Shown here piece by piece: positions 1 through 5,351 of a DNA stretch of 6,113 nucleotides. The position numbers and the translations under genes were made by a program. The stretch lies in the NCBI GenBank assembly GCA_019234175.1, contig JAFALP010000323.1, positions 1 through 6,113 on the forward strand, read 5' to 3'. This DNA comes from Actinomycetota bacterium (lineage in GTDB: Bacteria > Actinomycetota > Thermoleophilia > Gaiellales > Gaiellaceae). The first letter of the stretch is position 1; the number at the start of each line of letters is the position of its first letter. Below the pieces are notes generated by a model that saw only the letters and a list, made by a program, of their open reading frames with translations, did not search any database and was not told where the DNA came from.

Positions 1-966
1 GGCCTCGAGAAGCTCGGCTACGCGCCGGCGGAGATCGACGAGATCGTCGCGTTCATCGACGAGCGCAACACAATCGTCGGCGCGCCGAAGGTGAAGAGCG
101 AGCACTACCCCGTGTTCGACTGCGCCGTCGGCGACCGGGCGATCCACTACCTCGGCCACGTGAAGATGATGGGCGCCGTCCAGCCGTTCATCTCCGGCGC
201 CATCTCGAAGACGGTGAACATGCCGGAGGAGTCGACGATCGAGGACGTCATGAGCCTCTACGTCGACGCGTGGAAGCTCGGCGTGAAGGCGATCGCCATC
301 TACCGCGACAACTGCAAGGTGGCGCAGCCGCTCTCCACGTCGGGCAAGGAGGGCAACGCCGCCCCGCCGCCGGTGCTCGTGCACGAGCGCAAGCGGCTCC
401 CGCTCGACCGCACCGAAGTGGGACGCAAGTTCCAGGTGGGCGACTACGAGGGGTACATCCACGTCGGCGTCTATGACGACGGCAGCCCCGGCGACATGTT
501 CGTCGACATCGCCAAGGACGGGACGACGCTGCAGGGCCTGATGAACTCGCTGATGATCGCGGTCTCGATGGGCCTGCAGTACGGCGTGCCGCCGGAGGTG
601 TACGTCTCGAAGCTCTCGCACCAGCGCTTCGAGCCGAGCGGCATGACGAACGACCCCGACATCCGCTCGGCGAAGTCGATCGTCGACTACATCTTCCGCT
701 GGTTCGGCAAGCGGTTCCTCACCGCCGAGCAGCAGGAGGAGGTCGGGATCCTCTCGCCGGAGGTGAAGGCGCGGCTCGCGCAGCGCTACGAGGGAGGCGA
801 GACGGCGGCGCCGGCGGAGCCGGGCGAGACGCCCCCGCCGGGCCAGACGGCGCTCTTCAACTCGTGGGAGGACGCCGTCGAGTGCGCCCGCTGCGGCGGC
901 CGCATGATCCGCACCGGCTCGTGCTACACGTGCCGCGACTGCGGCACGAACACCGGCTGCAGCTGA
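1..966 (+). CDS. nrdJ: Class II (adenosylcobalamin-dependent) ribonucleoside-diphosphate reductase, C-terminal part
   Basis: This reading frame is open from base 1 and stops at TGA 964-966, so the window holds the last 321 residues; the N-terminal and catalytic barrel regions lie upstream. The enzyme reduces ribonucleotides to deoxyribonucleotides in the cytoplasm, using a cobalamin-derived thiyl radical. The fragment shows the end of the catalytic domain, with the family signature PFISGAISKTVNMP (window residues 62-75) and VKAIAIYRDN. A linker follows, then a TSCPD-type domain (about 140-215, including GDMFVDIAKDG and GLMNSLMIAVSMGLQYGVP), the typical SGMTNDPDIRSAKSIVDYI segment, and an A/P/G/E-rich spacer. 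The Cys-rich tail has C295, C298, C308, C311, C314 and C320 and ends TGCS. By family knowledge such a tail binds zinc and carries the cysteines that re-reduce the active site. Assignment to the B12-dependent RNR family is firm. The gene appears to be the last of its transcript, since a terminator follows within 30 bases. Confidence 0.96.
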   Translation, partial: GLEKLGYAPAEIDEIVAFIDERNTIVGAPKVKSEHYPVFDCAVGDRAIHYLGHVKMMGAVQPFISGAISKTVNMPEESTIEDVMSLYVDAWKLGVKAIAIYRDNCKVAQPLSTSGKEGNAAPPPVLVHERKRLPLDRTEVGRKFQVGDYEGYIHVGVYDDGSPGDMFVDIAKDGTTLQGLMNSLMIAVSMGLQYGVPPEVYVSKLSHQRFEPSGMTNDPDIRSAKSIVDYIFRWFGKRFLTAEQQEEVGILSPEVKARLAQRYEGGETAAPAEPGETPPPGQTALFNSWEDAVECARCGGRMIRTGSCYTCRDCGTNTGCS

Positions 967-989
967 GCGTCGGCACACCGAGGTGAACC

Positions 990-1020
990 GTGAGGGGCCG
1001 AAAGGCCCCTCACTCGTTTT
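990..1020 (+). terminator. Rho-independent terminator after nrdJ
   Basis: A perfect 10-bp stem (990-999 with 1004-1013, GTGAGGGGCC/GGCCCCTCAC) closes a GAAA tetraloop and is followed by TCGTTTT. It starts 24 nt after the nrdJ stop. The oxygenase gene on the minus strand ends at 1024, only 11 nt from the stem. The hairpin could therefore also stop leftward transcription, but on that strand no T-run follows it, so intrinsic termination is best supported for the + direction. Confidence 0.88.
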
Positions 1021-1023
1021 CGG

Positions 1024-1674
1024 CTAGCCGGCTGCGAGGTCGGCGAAATAGCCGCCGACCGTGAACGAGAGCTTCGTGTTGATCGTGGCCGCCTCGCGCG
1101 CGACGTACTGCGACTCGGGGATGACGCGGAAGTCGACGCTGACGCGCGTCTTGCCCGTCTCGTTCTTCACGTTCCCGTGGAGCAGGTTCACGCCGTCGAA
1201 CATGAGCATCTGACCGACGTCGCACGCATAGGGTCGAACGTCGTTGCTTCCCTCGGACGACTCGATCCAGACCGTGTTCGTGTCCCACGCGCGCGTGAAC
1301 GGGAGCCAGAGGTTCACCTCGCCCTGCCCGTGCGAGTAGTCGCGGTCGCGGTGCATCTCGCCGACGGCGACGTTGCCGGGAAGGTGGACGCGGAAGGTGG
1401 GCACGCGCTGGTAGATCAGGTTCTCGCCGAAGAGCGGCTGCACGACCTCGACGAGCAGGCGGTGATAGGTGTCGAAGAACTCGTCGCCGATCACATAGAA
1501 GCGCTCGTGGAAGACCGTCTTCTGGTCGTTCTCGCGCGTGAGCAGCGGGTAGTCGGCGGAGGTGTGGATCTCGTCGAGCTCGTCGACGCCAAATTGCCAG
1601 CGGACGATCTCCGGAAGCGGGTACCGCTCGAGGTCGTAGTCGACGAGGTGGGTCTGCAGCGATTCGGTTTTCAC
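1024..1674 (-). CDS. Fe(II)/2-oxoglutarate-dependent oxygenase, phytanoyl-CoA/StrG-like
   Basis: A 216-residue cytoplasmic protein with a double-stranded beta-helix oxygenase signature. The metal triad reads H108-x-D110 (in GEMHRDRDYSH) and distal H166 (in FDGVNLLHGN). R177, eleven residues after the distal His, is placed to bind 2-oxoglutarate. The GEMHRDxDY...GEVNLWLPFT pattern resembles the StrG-type proteins of aminoglycoside clusters; that comparison is from memory and not from a search. By family chemistry it would hydroxylate or otherwise oxidise a small molecule with O2 and 2-oxoglutarate; the substrate is unknown. The GTG start at 1674 is chosen because it overlaps the glycosyltransferase stop as GTGA and has AGGAG 8 nt upstream. 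The open frame continues further 5', but there it only shadows the glycosyltransferase gene. It is the last gene of a three-gene operon, which suggests it acts on the product or acceptor of the glycosyltransferase. Confidence 0.88.
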   Translation of the reverse strand: MKTESLQTHLVDYDLERYPLPEIVRWQFGVDELDEIHTSADYPLLTRENDQKTVFHERFYVIGDEFFDTYHRLLVEVVQPLFGENLIYQRVPTFRVHLPGNVAVGEMHRDRDYSHGQGEVNLWLPFTRAWDTNTVWIESSEGSNDVRPYACDVGQMLMFDGVNLLHGNVKNETGKTRVSVDFRVIPESQYVAREAATINTKLSFTVGGYFADLAAG

Positions 1675-2624
1675 GACATGAGCTCCTGGCAGAGGGTGAC
1701 GAGGCGATTCGCAAACACGCCGTACGTGAGGTCTTCCGCGCGCCGGAGAGCATGTCCCTCGCACGCGTGCCGCAGGTCGTCGTCTTGCAAGAGCCGGACA
1801 ATAGCGTCCCGATAGGCCGGGATCGAACCGGATTCGACGAGGAGGCCCTCCTGGCCGTCGACGACGTAGTCGGCGATGCCCGGGCTGCGCGTCGCGACGA
1901 TCGCCTTCCCCAGAGAGAGGGCCTGCGAGACCATCATCTGCCCGAAATCGGAGTCCGGGTCGCGCAGCGGCACGACGACGACCTTCGCACGCGCCATTCG
2001 CCCGAGGAACTCGGTCATCGGCATGAGCCAGTGCACCGTGCAGTTCGCGGGCAGTTCGCCCGTCCACCCGAGCGTCTCGGGCGAGAAGGTGACGACCTCG
2101 AGCGGGACGTCCGTCTCGCGCACGGCCTCGATGACGGACGGGAAGTCCCGCCCGGTGCCTCCTCCGGTGAAGACGTAGTCGCCCGTCTCGGTGACCGCCT
2201 CTCGCACCGACTCGTAGTCGCCGTCCGCCGGGTCGTACGTGAAGACCGCCTTCGCCTGCGTCGCCGGAGGCTGCCGTTCGATCCACGTGCGCTGGTAGAC
2301 GATGTCCTTGTCGACGAACCGAAGCTGCGCCTCGCTCAGGTTGAGCTGGTTCACGACGATGAGCCGCGCGCGGCCGAGGAGGCCGAACCGCCGTGCTCGG
2401 ATGAACCAGGGCACGGTGCGCTCGACGGAGCCGAGGACGACCACGCGCGGGCGGCGGAGGGCGATCGCAACGAGCCCGCGGACGAAGACGACTGTGGAGT
2501 TGAGGAGATTCGTGCTGTGGCCGTAGAAGACGCGCGCGTACACGCGATGCGGAAAGACGTCCGACTCCGGCGATGCCCAGAAGCTCTTCTTCACCGTGAC
2601 GACCAGAACGTGAGAGAGGTTCAT
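1671..2624 (-). CDS. GT4-like (GT-B fold) glycosyltransferase
   Basis: A 317-residue protein whose C-terminal half looks like the nucleotide-sugar-binding Rossmann domain of GT4 enzymes. It shows FTGGGTGRDFPSVIEAV (152-168), a VVTFSPE strand, VHWLMPMTEFLGRMARAKVVVVPL (197-220), and FGQMMVSQALSLGKAIVAT (227-245) followed by SPGIADYVVDGQEGLLV. It would transfer a sugar from an activated donor to an unknown acceptor at the cytoplasmic face. The usual EX7E glutamates are not obvious: the region that normally reads EGFG...LEAMA is DSDFGQMMVSQALS here, with Gln234 where the second Glu is expected. The N-terminal half (1-140) is less typical, has several basic and hydrophobic patches, and lacks an obvious membrane span. 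The ATG at 2624 overlaps the upstream stop as ATGA and follows a purine-rich ribosome site. It is the middle gene of the operon, coupled on both sides by 4-nt overlaps. Confidence 0.85.
   Translation of the reverse strand: MNLSHVLVVTVKKSFWASPESDVFPHRVYARVFYGHSTNLLNSTVVFVRGLVAIALRRPRVVVLGSVERTVPWFIRARRFGLLGRARLIVVNQLNLSEAQLRFVDKDIVYQRTWIERQPPATQAKAVFTYDPADGDYESVREAVTETGDYVFTGGGTGRDFPSVIEAVRETDVPLEVVTFSPETLGWTGELPANCTVHWLMPMTEFLGRMARAKVVVVPLRDPDSDFGQMMVSQALSLGKAIVATRSPGIADYVVDGQEGLLVESGSIPAYRDAIVRLLQDDDLRHACEGHALRRAEDLTYGVFANRLVTLCQELMS
1683..1687 (-). promoter_or_regulatory. Ribosome binding site fixing the oxygenase GTG start
   Basis: On the minus strand AGGAG (1687 to 1683) lies 8 nt before GTG 1674 and inside the end of the glycosyltransferase gene. 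A nearby ATG at 1679 belongs to the glycosyltransferase frame (Met-Ser-stop) and is not an alternative start. Confidence 0.75.
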
Positions 2625-3199
2625 CCCTCCTCCCCGGTGGGCGCCATCCGGCGATCGGGCACGAGCCACCCGATGGCGACGCCGGCGTAGATCGCAAGGG
2701 ACAGCCAGGGAACGAACGGCGACACGGCGATGCCGGCGACGTACGCGACGAGCGACAGCCAGCCCTTCCAGTCTCGCCCGACGGCGCGCGCGAGCCGCGA
2801 GTCCGGACCTTCGACCCGCAGCAGACACTGCACGAGGACCCCGTACGCGGTCCCGGAGCCGAGCAGCACGATCCCGTACGCGGCGGAGGGGGCGCTGTCG
2901 CCGAGGTGCGGGCCGAGCCACGCGGCGGCCACAGGCGTGAGCGACAGCCAGAAGAGCAGATGGGCGTTCGCCCAGAGCACGCCGCCGCTCACACGGTGCA
3001 CGGCATGCATGAGGTTGTGGTGGTTGTTCCAGTAGATGGCGACGAAGACGAAGCTCAGGAGGTAGACGCCGAGCTTCGGAAGCAGCGGGTGGAGATCGGA
3101 CCAATGGTCGCCTGCAGGCGGGCGCAGGCTCAGCACCATGATCGTGATGACGACGGCCAGCACCCCGTCGCTGAACGCCTCGAGACGACCCTTGCTCAC
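2621..3199 (-). CDS. TMEM175 / DUF1211 family membrane protein, putative potassium channel
   Basis: A 192-residue integral membrane protein. It opens with the family signature RLEAFSDGV (R5, F9-S10-D11) leading into TM1 (about 10-26), where bacterial TMEM175 channels place the hydrophobic pore residues. Further hydrophobic segments lie near 40-57, 74-93, 106-124, 141-160 and 163-180, giving the six expected. The conserved YWNNHHNLMH stretch at 56-65 is also family-typical. Length matches bacterial members (about 200 residues), which assemble into cation channels in the plasma membrane. The GTG at 3199 is chosen because it lies directly before the signature; upstream codons in this frame only shadow the opposite gene. 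It has no clear Shine-Dalgarno site, but a TAGGGT box lies 8 nt upstream, which suggests a leaderless mRNA. It is the first gene of the operon and ends in an ATGA overlap with the glycosyltransferase. Its link to those enzymes is unexplained. Confidence 0.9.
   Translation of the reverse strand: MSKGRLEAFSDGVLAVVITIMVLSLRPPAGDHWSDLHPLLPKLGVYLLSFVFVAIYWNNHHNLMHAVHRVSGGVLWANAHLLFWLSLTPVAAAWLGPHLGDSAPSAAYGIVLLGSGTAYGVLVQCLLRVEGPDSRLARAVGRDWKGWLSLVAYVAGIAVSPFVPWLSLAIYAGVAIGWLVPDRRMAPTGEEG
2625..2635 (-). promoter_or_regulatory. Strong ribosome binding site of the glycosyltransferase
   Basis: The minus strand reads GGGGAGGAGGG directly before ATG 2624. It contains GGAGG about 4 nt from the start codon and lies within the last codons of the channel gene. 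This fixes the start and excludes the long upstream extension of the frame. Confidence 0.75.
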
Positions 3200-3207
3200 G
3201 CGCCGTG

Positions 3208-3237
3208 ACCCTACCGCCCGGTGGTTTTCGGAGTCAG
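3208..3237 (-). promoter_or_regulatory. Candidate promoter of the channel/glycosyltransferase/oxygenase operon
   Basis: On the minus strand CTGACT (3237 to 3232, resembling TTGACA) is followed after 18 bp by TAGGGT (3213 to 3208, fitting the actinobacterial TANNNT -10). Only 8 nt separate the -10 box from GTG 3199, so transcription would begin at or next to the start codon. This agrees with the lack of a good ribosome site there. The call is by motif only. Confidence 0.45.
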
Positions 3238-3242
3238 GAGAC

Positions 3243-3254
3243 CTGGGTACCCAG
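3243..3254. promoter_or_regulatory. 12-bp perfect palindrome, candidate operator
   Basis: CTGGGTACCCAG is a perfect 12-bp inverted repeat without a spacer. It sits in the 54-bp gap between the divergent channel gene (start 3199) and PRC-like gene (likely start 3254). It lies just upstream of the candidate -35 of the channel operon and touches the likely GTG start of the PRC-like gene. A dimeric regulator bound here could affect both. Chance occurrence in GC-rich DNA cannot be excluded. Confidence 0.35.
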
Positions 3255-3781
3255 TGGACGTGACCGCCCCCGACCGCTCGTTCCCGAACGGGAGCGCCGT
3301 CTGCGACTACTGGCTGAGCCGCTGCGAGGGCTTCACCGTCCGCGCCGGGCACCGCACGCTCGGCGTCGTCGAGCACGTCGCGGGGACGCTCACGGGCGGG
3401 CGCACCGAGTCGATCGTGCTGCGGAAGGGACATCGCCGCCGCGTCGTGCCTGTGCACGACATCCTCGCCGTCGTCCCGGCGCGCAAGGTGGTGCTTGCAC
3501 GGCGGCACGAGCATGCGAAGCCTGCCGCGCGCTTCACCGGCGCGGCGCTCGGCCGGGCGGCGGCCGTCGCGTGGGCGCTTGCGCTCCAGGTCGCGCACTG
3601 GCTCGAACGTGAGGTCCCGCCGCTCGTCGAACGCATCCGCCGCGAGATCGCCGCCCGCAACCGGCTGCGCACGGCACCGACGACGCGGCGCACGCACCGA
3701 GCGGCGAACCGGTACGCGTTCGCGCTCGATCAGCAGCCGCTCGGCCGCGGCCGGAACGTCGGGCCGACGCGCACTCGATAG
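3254..3781 (+). CDS. PRC-barrel-like small protein with possible membrane helix
   Basis: About 175 residues if started at GTG 3254. The first half has the look of a PRC-barrel-like beta domain: CDYWLSRCEGFTV (17-29), HRTLGVVEHV (33-42), SIVLRK (53-58), then RRRVVPVHDILAVVPARKVVLARR (61-84), where the VPVHDI...VVP pattern is typical. A hydrophobic Ala-rich stretch follows (about 96-117, ending in AHWLERE), which may be a membrane or amphipathic helix. The tail is basic. PRC-type domains are found in ribosome maturation, photosynthetic and membrane-associated proteins, and I cannot name a specific role here. The start is uncertain. GTG 3254 has AGGAG 13 nt upstream, which is long; GTG 3260 and GTG 3221 are alternatives, and the last has no ribosome site. 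The final 52 bp overlap the amidase gene tail to tail. The gene stands alone on +, divergent from the channel operon. Confidence 0.7.
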   Translation: MDVTAPDRSFPNGSAVCDYWLSRCEGFTVRAGHRTLGVVEHVAGTLTGGRTESIVLRKGHRRRVVPVHDILAVVPARKVVLARRHEHAKPAARFTGAALGRAAAVAWALALQVAHWLEREVPPLVERIRREIAARNRLRTAPTTRRTHRAANRYAFALDQQPLGRGRNVGPTRTR

Positions 3782-4392
3782 CGATTCGCCAGCGCGAGCA
3801 GCTTCGCGCGGTACACCACCATGTCGGCGTGCAGCCAATCGCCGTGCGTCTGGCAGCGCCACGGCGCGTACAACTCCTTGTGCAGCGGGCTCGTCAGGCT
3901 CTCGTTGTGGCCGATGACGTTCGCAAGCGGGATCTCGTACCTCCACATCAGCCACAGCGTGAGCTCGAGCGACGAGCGCATCTGCGCCGCGTCGTGCAGC
4001 ACTTGTGCGTCGTCGATCCCGACGTGCTCGATACCGATCGCGACGTCGTTCAAGCCGACCGTGTGCCGGCACATGACGTTCAGCGGGACGAGCTGGTAGA
4101 TGGTCCCGTCGCGGTCGATGACGAAGTGTGCGCAGTCGCCGGGGAGCTCGTGCAGCTCGAAGTCCGGCTCGTTCGCGGCGAACGTGTTCCACACCGACGA
4201 GAACGAGTCCGTCGCCGTCACGTGCTCGACGATCGCCCGCGGATGCAGCACGTACGAGTCGATGCCGTAGTGCTTCTTCGCGTACGCGGCCATCTCGGCG
4301 CGGCGCGCCGGGCCGTACGGAATCGGCTTCCACACGATGTGCGGCTTCGGCGGCGCGACGAGCGCGAGCGCGGCCAGTGCGACGGCGATCAC
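3730..4392 (-). CDS. N-acetylmuramoyl-L-alanine amidase (Amidase_2/PGRP-like)
   Basis: A 220-residue zinc amidase of the T7-lysozyme/PGRP fold, expected to cut the bond between N-acetylmuramic acid and L-alanine in peptidoglycan. It shows first zinc ligand H57 (AIVEHVTATDS), CAHFVIDRDGTIYQLVP (87-103), IGIEHVG (119-125), second ligand H162 (NVIGHNESL), and TQ-like THGDW (182-186), where D185 or H183 would be the third ligand. The N-terminus (1-13, IAVALAALALVA) is a short hydrophobic run that could be a signal or anchor. It has no positive residues before it, so export is likely from function but weakly shown. The GTG at 4392 overlaps the methyltransferase stop as GTGA and is the only reasonable start; no clear Shine-Dalgarno site is visible, so translation probably depends on coupling. 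It is the last gene of its operon, and its 3' end overlaps the convergent PRC-like gene by 52 bp. Confidence 0.88.
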   Translation of the reverse strand: MIAVALAALALVAPPKPHIVWKPIPYGPARRAEMAAYAKKHYGIDSYVLHPRAIVEHVTATDSFSSVWNTFAANEPDFELHELPGDCAHFVIDRDGTIYQLVPLNVMCRHTVGLNDVAIGIEHVGIDDAQVLHDAAQMRSSLELTLWLMWRYEIPLANVIGHNESLTSPLHKELYAPWRCQTHGDWLHADMVVYRAKLLALANRYRVRVGPTFRPRPSGC

Positions 4393-4949
4393 CGCAGCCG
4401 GTATACCCGGTCCGCGACCTCCTCGACGTCCCAGTGCGCGAGGAAGCGCTTGGCGAACGGGCGGCCCGGCTCGGCGATGAGCGCCTCCCCGCCGAGCTGC
4501 GGCAGGAGCTCGAGCAGGCGGTCCGCGTTGCGCTGCTCGTAGAGGACGTCCGCGAGCAGGACGAGGTCCCACGGCGCCGCGGCGAGAAGCCGCGCCGGCT
4601 CGTCCCAACGCACGCGCGCCGCGCGCACGGTGATGCCGTTGCGCTGCGCGTTGTCGCGCAGGAGCTCGACCGCCTCGTCGGCCCAGTCGGTGGCGAGCAC
4701 GTCGGCCCCGCGCAGCGCGGCCGCGAGCGACGGGAGGCCGAGACCCGCCCCCAGCTCGAGCACGCGCTTGCCGGCGAGATCGAGCCCCGCGACGACCCGC
4801 GCGAGGGCGATGCCGCTCGGCCACAGCTCCGCCCAGTACGGCAGGAACTCGTCCTCGTCGAAGGCGGCCTCGTCGATCAGGTCGTCCGGGCTCGGCGGCC
4901 GTGCGATCGCCAGCTCGCGGCCCGCGAGCTCGATGCGCTCCTCGATCAG
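4389..4949 (-). CDS. Class I SAM-dependent methyltransferase, METTL21/ETFB-KMT-like
   Basis: A 186-residue cytoplasmic methyltransferase. Before the SAM domain it carries EFLPYWAELWPSGIALA (34-50), the leader seen in the protein-lysine methyltransferase-like family (METTL21, ETFB-KMT, Nnt1). Motif I is VLELGAGLGLPSLAAA (63-78), the acidic end of strand 2 is ATDWADEAVELLRDN (86-100), and motif IV is WDLVLLADVLYE (127-138). The target, a protein side chain or a small molecule, cannot be told from sequence. The start is odd. Homology-like sequence begins at IEERIELAG, and no ATG, GTG or TTG lies close by in frame. The best candidate is CTG at 4949, which overlaps the VOC stop as CTGA in the same geometry as the other junctions here. 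An upstream in-frame GTG would add an Arg/Gly-rich extension that only shadows the VOC gene. It is the middle gene of a three-gene operon with 4-nt overlaps on both sides. Confidence 0.86.
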   Translation of the reverse strand: MIEERIELAGRELAIARPPSPDDLIDEAAFDEDEFLPYWAELWPSGIALARVVAGLDLAGKRVLELGAGLGLPSLAAALRGADVLATDWADEAVELLRDNAQRNGITVRAARVRWDEPARLLAAAPWDLVLLADVLYEQRNADRLLELLPQLGGEALIAEPGRPFAKRFLAHWDVEEVADRVYRLR

Positions 4950-5320
4950 AGGGCGGCGAAGAGGTCGATCCCGACGCCGTCCGGGTCGAGCAGTTGCGCG
5001 TACCGGTATCCCCAGAACGCGTCCCACGGCTCCTTCTCGCCCCGGAAGCCGGCCTCGACGACGCGCGCGTACAGCTCGTCGACCTCCGCCGGGCTCGCGC
5101 ACGCGAAGGCGAGCGCGAACTGGTTCCCGTCGACGCGCCGCCAGTCGGGACGGAAGCTGCGCATCACGTCCTCCGTGTCCACCATCAGGCGGAGGCCGTT
5201 CGGCATCGTCGCCTCGACGTGGTCGTCGCCCTCTCCGAACTCGATGCCGAGGAGCGCGTAGAACGTCCGCGTGCGGGCGAGGTCGCTGCTCACGATCCCG
5301 ACGGCGTCCAACTGCGGCAC
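4946..5320 (-). CDS. VOC superfamily (glyoxalase/bleomycin-resistance fold) protein
   Basis: A 124-residue protein with the paired beta-alpha-beta-beta-beta architecture of the vicinal oxygen chelate fold. It shows DAVGIVSSDLARTRTFYALLGIEF (5-28), NGLRLMVD (41-48), SPAEVDELYARVVEAG in the second half, and the terminal YAQLLDPDGVGIDLF (107-121). The metal ligands of true glyoxalases are not all present: position 7-8 is VG where His is usual, and the last strand has D119 where Glu is usual. The reaction, or even metal use, is therefore open, and binding or a resistance role is possible. The GTG at 5320 is chosen because it directly precedes the first strand and lies 7 nt after a TAGCGT -10-like box, suggesting leaderless expression. 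Extending to ATG 5353 would place the start inside the promoter and the divergent gene. It is the first gene of the operon with the methyltransferase and amidase. Confidence 0.86.
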   Translation of the reverse strand: MPQLDAVGIVSSDLARTRTFYALLGIEFGEGDDHVEATMPNGLRLMVDTEDVMRSFRPDWRRVDGNQFALAFACASPAEVDELYARVVEAGFRGEKEPWDAFWGYRYAQLLDPDGVGIDLFAAL

Positions 5321-5327
5321 GGACAAG

Positions 5328-5333
5328 ACGCTA
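5328..5333 (-). promoter_or_regulatory. -10 box of the VOC/methyltransferase/amidase operon
   Basis: On the minus strand TAGCGT (TANNNT type) is followed by 7 nt and then GTG 5320, so the transcript would begin at or near the start codon. No clear -35 is visible, and no Shine-Dalgarno site precedes the GTG. The box is one arm of an inverted repeat whose other arm serves the divergent reductase gene. Confidence 0.5.
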
Positions 5334-5338
5334 GTCGA

Positions 5339-5344
5339 TAGCGT
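5339..5344 (+). promoter_or_regulatory. -10 box of the aldo/keto reductase gene
   Basis: TAGCGT on + is followed by 7 nt and then ATG 5352. It mirrors the box on the other strand: same hexamer, same distance to the start codon, with a 5-bp GTCGA spacer between the two. No clear -35 or Shine-Dalgarno site is seen, which suggests a leaderless mRNA. Confidence 0.5.
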
Positions 5345-5351
5345 CGAGTGC

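Noticed and set aside
1752..2690. 312-residue open frame on + opposite the glycosyltransferase, and similar long + frames at 1177-1815 and 3829-4542
   Set aside because: They have Arg/Asp/Val-rich shadow composition, no recognisable motifs, and lie opposite well-supported genes. Long antisense frames are expected in very GC-rich DNA.
1675..2697. N-terminal extension of the oxygenase frame to 557 residues
   Set aside because: The extension is Arg/Pro/Ala-rich, overlaps the glycosyltransferase in another frame, and the GTG at 1674 has a proper ribosome site.
3742..3753. 12-bp palindrome CGGCCGCGGCCG near the end of the PRC-like gene, considered as a terminator
   Set aside because: It lies inside both overlapping coding regions, has no loop or T-run, and such G/C-only palindromes are common at this base composition.
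3200..4333. N-terminal extension of the channel frame to 570 residues
   Set aside because: The extension is a shadow of the PRC-like and amidase genes with low-complexity composition; the family signature begins right at GTG 3199.
4395..4410. Near-palindrome around GGTATACC upstream of the amidase start, considered as an internal promoter or operator
   Set aside because: Only 8 bp are perfectly symmetric, it is inside the methyltransferase coding region, and the GTGA overlap already explains amidase expression.
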